The notes under the pieces: generated by a model
The model's input: the letters and a program-made list of their open reading frames with translations, nothing else
Told to the model about the DNA's origin: nothing
Databases searched by the model: none
Shown here: in pieces, positions 15,551-18,582 of the stretch
How positions within the stretch are numbered: the first letter of the stretch is position 1
Layout: every line of letters starts with the position of its first letter
DNA from: Flavobacteriaceae bacterium
GTDB taxonomy: Bacteria; Bacteroidota; Bacteroidia; Flavobacteriales; Flavobacteriaceae
Direction: 5' to 3'
DNA: 18,582 nucleotides
Assembly: GCA_947482805.1 (NCBI GenBank)
Contig: CANKLK010000029.1
Span: 1 to 18,582, forward strand
Translations under genes and position numbers: made by a program

Positions 15551-15570
15551 TTTAGAAACTTTTAGAAACT
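15551..15570. repeat. Perfect 10-bp tandem duplication at the hemL 3' end
   Basis: TTTAGAAACT occurs twice in a row (15551-15560 and 15561-15570). On the minus strand it encodes the last residues of HemL (VSKSF) and its TAA stop (15554-15552). The two copies are read in different frames because 10 is not a multiple of 3. Confidence 0.9.
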
Positions 15571-16838
15571 TTATTAATTGCTTCGATTGTGAAATCTAAA
15601 TCTTCATAAGTTAATGCGTCAGTTATAAACCAAGATTCATAAGCAGAAGGCGCAATATAAACTCCTTCGTGCAACAAGCCATGAAAGAATTTTTTAAAGG
15701 TTTCGTTATCCCCATTTTTTGCAGTTTTAAAATCAACTACCGGATTGGCATCAAAATGAACTGAAATCATAGAGCCTACTCTATTAATAGTAAACACTAC
15801 ATTGTTGGCAGTGAGTACTTTATCAATTCCTTTGTGCAGATAGGCTGTTTTGGCTTCCAATCGTTTGAAAATATCCGCATCATTATTTAAAGTCTGGAGC
15901 ATGGCATATCCTGCGGCCATTGCTAATGGATTTCCTGAAAGAGTTCCCGCTTGATAAACTGGACCGATAGGCGACAAATAATTCATGATTTCATTGTTAG
16001 CAGCAAAAGCTCCAACTGGTAAACCGCCACCGATAACTTTTCCAAAACAAACAATATCGGCCTTTACATTATACAATTCCTGAACTCCTCCTTTTGCCAA
16101 TCGGAATCCTGTCATTACTTCATCAAAAATAAGCAATGTATTGTTCTCATTACAAAGTTGTCTTAACGATTGTAAAAAGCCCGGGATTGGAGGCACGCAA
16201 CCCATATTTCCGGCGACAGGTTCAATAATAATTGCGGCAATCTCATTTTTATTAGCTTCAAATAAAGCTTTTACATTATCTATATCATTATAATTTGCCA
16301 ATAAGGTATCTTTTGCGGTACCTTGAGTAACTCCGGGAGAATTTGGTGTTCCAAATGTACTTGCACCACTACCGGCTTGAATTAAAAAAGAATCAGAATG
16401 TCCATGATAACAACCTGCAAACTTTATTATTTTATCTCTATTTGAATAACCTCTTGCCAAACGAATAGCGCTCATACAAGCTTCTGTCCCAGAGTTCACA
16501 AAACGTATTTTGTCAATATTTGGCACCATAGAAACAGCAAGTTCAGCAATCTTTGTTTCCAATTCTGTTGGCATTCCAAATGAGGTTCCTTTATTTGCTT
16601 TTTCAATTATGGCATCAACAACCGGTTGAAAAGCATGACCCAAAATCATTGGACCCCAAGAATTGATATAGTCAATTAATCGGTTATCATCTTCATCATA
16701 AAGATATGCGCCTTTGGCACTTTTGGCAAAAATTGGCGTTCCGCCGACACCTTTAAAAGCTCTTACCGGCGAGTTTACCCCTCCAGGAATAACTTTTTCG
16801 GCTTCAGCAAATAACTGACTGCTTCTTTGATAAATCAT
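15552..16838 (-). CDS. hemL: Glutamate-1-semialdehyde 2,1-aminomutase
   Basis: A 428-residue class III PLP aminotransferase-fold enzyme that turns glutamate-1-semialdehyde into 5-aminolevulinate, the C5 route to haem and other tetrapyrroles. The N-terminal [11 protein letters not shown] (18-28) is a clear GSAM signature. NSGTEA (115-120) binds the cofactor phosphate, FDEVMTGFR (238-246) holds the PLP-contacting Asp239, and the Schiff-base lysine is Lys267 in [15 protein letters not shown]. Length is normal for the family. It starts 26 bp after the glucosaminidase gene stop and has no promoter match in that gap, so it is probably the last gene of the operon. No other haem gene is in the window. 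Confidence 0.96.
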   Translation of the reverse strand: MIYQRSSQLFAEAEKVIPGGVNSPVRAFKGVGGTPIFAKSAKGAYLYDEDDNRLIDYINSWGPMILGHAFQPVVDAIIEKANKGTSFGMPTELETKIAELAVSMVPNIDKIRFVNSGTEACMSAIRLARGYSNRDKIIKFAGCYHGHSDSFLIQAGSGASTFGTPNSPGVTQGTAKDTLLANYNDIDNVKALFEANKNEIAAIIIEPVAGNMGCVPPIPGFLQSLRQLCNENNTLLIFDEVMTGFRLAKGGVQELYNVKADIVCFGKVIGGGLPVGAFAANNEIMNYLSPIGPVYQAGTLSGNPLAMAAGYAMLQTLNNDADIFKRLEAKTAYLHKGIDKVLTANNVVFTINRVGSMISVHFDANPVVDFKTAKNGDNETFKKFFHGLLHEGVYIAPSAYESWFITDALTYEDLDFTIEAINKVSKSF

Positions 16839-16864
16839 GTTTAAATGTGAATTTTATTTTGAAA

Positions 16865-17761
16865 TTATTTGACAATTATACTTTGTCCTAGAGAAATAGT
16901 ATTGTCTGTTAAGTTATTTTTCTTCTTCAATTCATCAATAGAAATGTTGAATTTTTTGGAAATTGAATACAATGAATCGCCTTTGATAACGGTGTATTTT
17001 TGAACATCATCATTATAGGCAATAGGTTGATTTACAACTTTTGATACAAAATCTTTTCCTAAAACCTCAGTGTCATATTTATTCAATTGATAACGTTCTA
17101 TTAAACCAATTAGTTTGTCAGGATATTTTGAATCGGTTGCATAGCCTGCTGCTTTCAAGCCATAAGCCCAACTTCTGTAGTCGTCTTTTTCAAACTCAAA
17201 AAGTTCAGCATACCTTGGTCTACTTGTTAAAAAATAAGAATGATCTTTAAAAGATTGACTTGGATCATCATACTTTCTAAAACATTCATTTTCTTCATCA
17301 TCCGTATATTTAATACTTGGACCTGTCCATTCTTTGTGACATTTTATACCAAAATGGTTATTGGCCTGAACACTAAGCGGTCCGGTTCCTGCACCTGATT
17401 CTAATATGGCCTGACCCAAAGTTATACTGGCAGGGATTCCTGTTTTGACCATATTGTCTTTGGCAACATTTTTGTAATTTTCGATATAGGCTAAAACCAT
17501 TGCGGTAGTAACTTTTACTCTTGTTGTAGCTTCTAGAACTTGAGTAGCATTTGAATAATTGCCTACAGTTGGAGAATCTTTTTTAGTAATTGCTACAGGA
17601 TTAGTTTTAGTAACTGGTCTGTAAATTGGTTTTTTTACTCTTTGAACAACCGGAGCTTCAACCTTTCTCGGGTCGGGTTTTGTTGTTCTAACAACATTTT
17701 TATTTACAGTACACGATGCAACAAAAACCATAAGTAGCAATAAAAGTGGGTTCTTAATCAT
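16865..17761 (-). CDS. Peptidoglycan glucosaminidase lipoprotein with C-terminal LysM
   Basis: A 298-residue predicted lipoprotein with a lipobox ending VASC (Cys17). A basic, Pro-rich linker (about 20-65) reaches across the periplasm. A glucosaminidase domain of the GH73/FlgJ type follows (about 85-230): GIPASITLGQAILESGAGTG, with Glu121 as the likely catalytic acid, then NNHFGIKC and the GLKAAGYATD segment. A single LysM peptidoglycan-binding domain closes the protein (about 255-298, KYTVIKGDSLYSISKKF...IIVK). It would hydrolyse glycan strands during wall growth or turnover. Its start overlaps the end of the upstream deaminase-like gene by 8 bp, so translation is probably coupled. Confidence 0.9.
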   Translation of the reverse strand: MIKNPLLLLLMVFVASCTVNKNVVRTTKPDPRKVEAPVVQRVKKPIYRPVTKTNPVAITKKDSPTVGNYSNATQVLEATTRVKVTTAMVLAYIENYKNVAKDNMVKTGIPASITLGQAILESGAGTGPLSVQANNHFGIKCHKEWTGPSIKYTDDEENECFRKYDDPSQSFKDHSYFLTSRPRYAELFEFEKDDYRSWAYGLKAAGYATDSKYPDKLIGLIERYQLNKYDTEVLGKDFVSKVVNQPIAYNDDVQKYTVIKGDSLYSISKKFNISIDELKKKNNLTDNTISLGQSIIVK

Positions 17762-18582
17762 AAATAGAAATTTGTAATTGATTTTTTTGTTTTAATAAAT
17801 TATTCATGCCGGTTATACCTTGCAAACCACCTGTGTGAATAACTAGTATTTTTGAGTTTTCGGGAAAATAATTTTTACTGATTAAATCCATAACACCAAA
17901 CAACATTTTTCCGGAATAAATTGGGTCTAACGGGACTTTATGTTTTTGATAAAAGTCGTTAATAAACAATATCAATTCTTCTGAAACTTTTGCATAACCT
18001 CCAAAATGATAATCTGTAATCAAATCCCAATTTGACTTGGAAACAAATTTACAAATATCTTCTCTTAAAAAATCACCCTTTAGTGCTGGAAAACCCAAAA
18101 CTTGTTGACTGTTTTTTGAACAATTTATTAGTCCTGAAATAGTTCCTCCGGTTCCAACGGCGCAACAAATATAATCGAACTTTTCATCGGTTGCTGTTAA
18201 AATTTCTTCACAGCCTTTTACCGCTAAATCATTGGTTCCTCCTTCGGGAATCAAATAAAAATCTTCAAATTTTTCTACTAATTGTTGGATAAATTTTGGA
18301 CTGCTTTTTTCTCTAAAAATTTCCCGGTCCACGAACTCAAAAACCATTCCTAAATCTTGAGCTTTTTTCAGGGTTGGATTTTCAGCTATCTTATCTTTCA
18401 ACTCTTCACCGCGAATAATTCCGATGGTTTTATATCCTTGTTCTTTCCCTGATGCTGCAACTGCCAATATATGATTGGAGAAAGCGCCACCAAAAGTCAA
18501 AAGTGTTTTTTTGTTTTCACTTTTGGCCTGCTCCAAATTGTACTTTAATTTTCTGAATTTATTTCCTGAAACATAAGGATGC
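17754..18582 (-). CDS. ACC deaminase / D-cysteine desulfhydrase-like PLP enzyme, N-terminus cut by the window end
   Basis: A fold type II PLP enzyme of the 1-aminocyclopropane-1-carboxylate deaminase/D-cysteine desulfhydrase group. The frame stays open to the window edge, so the gene continues beyond it; the TTG at 18536 is not the real start. Translating the edge bases gives HPYVSGNKFRKLKYN, which contains the expected Schiff-base lysine (SGNK, codon 18558-18560). Next come TFGGAFSNHI, the substrate-binding loop with catalytic Ser/Asn, then GGTND and the phosphate loop AVGTGGTISG. Substrate cannot be decided from sequence; D-cysteine desulfhydrase activity is as likely as ACC deaminase. It is the first visible gene of the operon and overlaps the glucosaminidase start by 8 bp. 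Confidence 0.88.
   Translation of the reverse strand, partial: HPYVSGNKFRKLKYNLEQAKSENKKTLLTFGGAFSNHILAVAASGKEQGYKTIGIIRGEELKDKIAENPTLKKAQDLGMVFEFVDREIFREKSSPKFIQQLVEKFEDFYLIPEGGTNDLAVKGCEEILTATDEKFDYICCAVGTGGTISGLINCSKNSQQVLGFPALKGDFLREDICKFVSKSNWDLITDYHFGGYAKVSEELILFINDFYQKHKVPLDPIYSGKMLFGVMDLISKNYFPENSKILVIHTGGLQGITGMNNLLKQKNQLQISIYD

Noticed and set aside
18534..18536. TTG as the start codon of the ACC deaminase-like protein
   Set aside because: The frame continues to the window end and includes the conserved SGNK lysine segment upstream of this codon.
1..18582. CRISPR array, prophage, integrative element or defence system
   Set aside because: There are no regularly spaced repeats, integrase, transposase, restriction or toxin-antitoxin genes, and every long frame is explained by a house-keeping or envelope gene.

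Overview
The window looks like chromosomal DNA of a Flavobacteriaceae bacterium, most likely Flavobacterium or a close relative. The evidence is its AT-rich sequence, Bacteroidota-type promoters (TTG, a spacer of about 19 bp, then TAnnTTTG), a SusC/SusD pair, a protease with a type IX secretion (T9SS) tail, and house-keeping proteins of flavobacterial type. I see no phage, IS element, CRISPR array, tRNA or rRNA, and no clear new multi-gene system.

Layout from left to right. At 1-852 (+) is the 3' part of a PNGase F-like protein, which converges on a cystathionine beta-synthase/cysteine synthase-type enzyme with CBS domains (914-2275, -). A run of minus-strand envelope genes fills 2501-11220. 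In transcription order these are a SusC-type TonB-dependent transporter, a SusD-type surface lipoprotein, an intrinsic terminator, a T9SS-exported S8 (subtilisin-like) protease, another terminator, and a putative outer-membrane porin. The SusC/SusD pair has no glycosidase or regulator beside it; its nearest partner is a secreted protease, so protein or peptide use is a reasonable but unproven reading.

From 11403 to 14582 lie house-keeping genes: rnhB (+) converges on lipB (-), and lipB diverges from lysS (+) across a compact two-way promoter region. A very strong palindromic terminator follows lysS. Next are two small secreted proteins (14698-15489, +), the first of Spy/CpxP type with LTxxQ motifs and the second probably related. 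A shared two-way terminator separates them from a tightly packed minus-strand operon: an ACC deaminase/D-cysteine desulfhydrase-like PLP enzyme (cut by the window end), a LysM glucosaminidase lipoprotein overlapping it by 8 bp, and hemL 26 bp downstream.

The most unusual pattern is a set of short direct or tandem repeats with different units (7, 8, 10, 14 and 21 bp periods). Most lie at gene ends or in leaders, three touch or contain stop codons, and one lies inside the lipB coding region. They look like slippage-derived low-complexity sequence that is remodelling gene boundaries.
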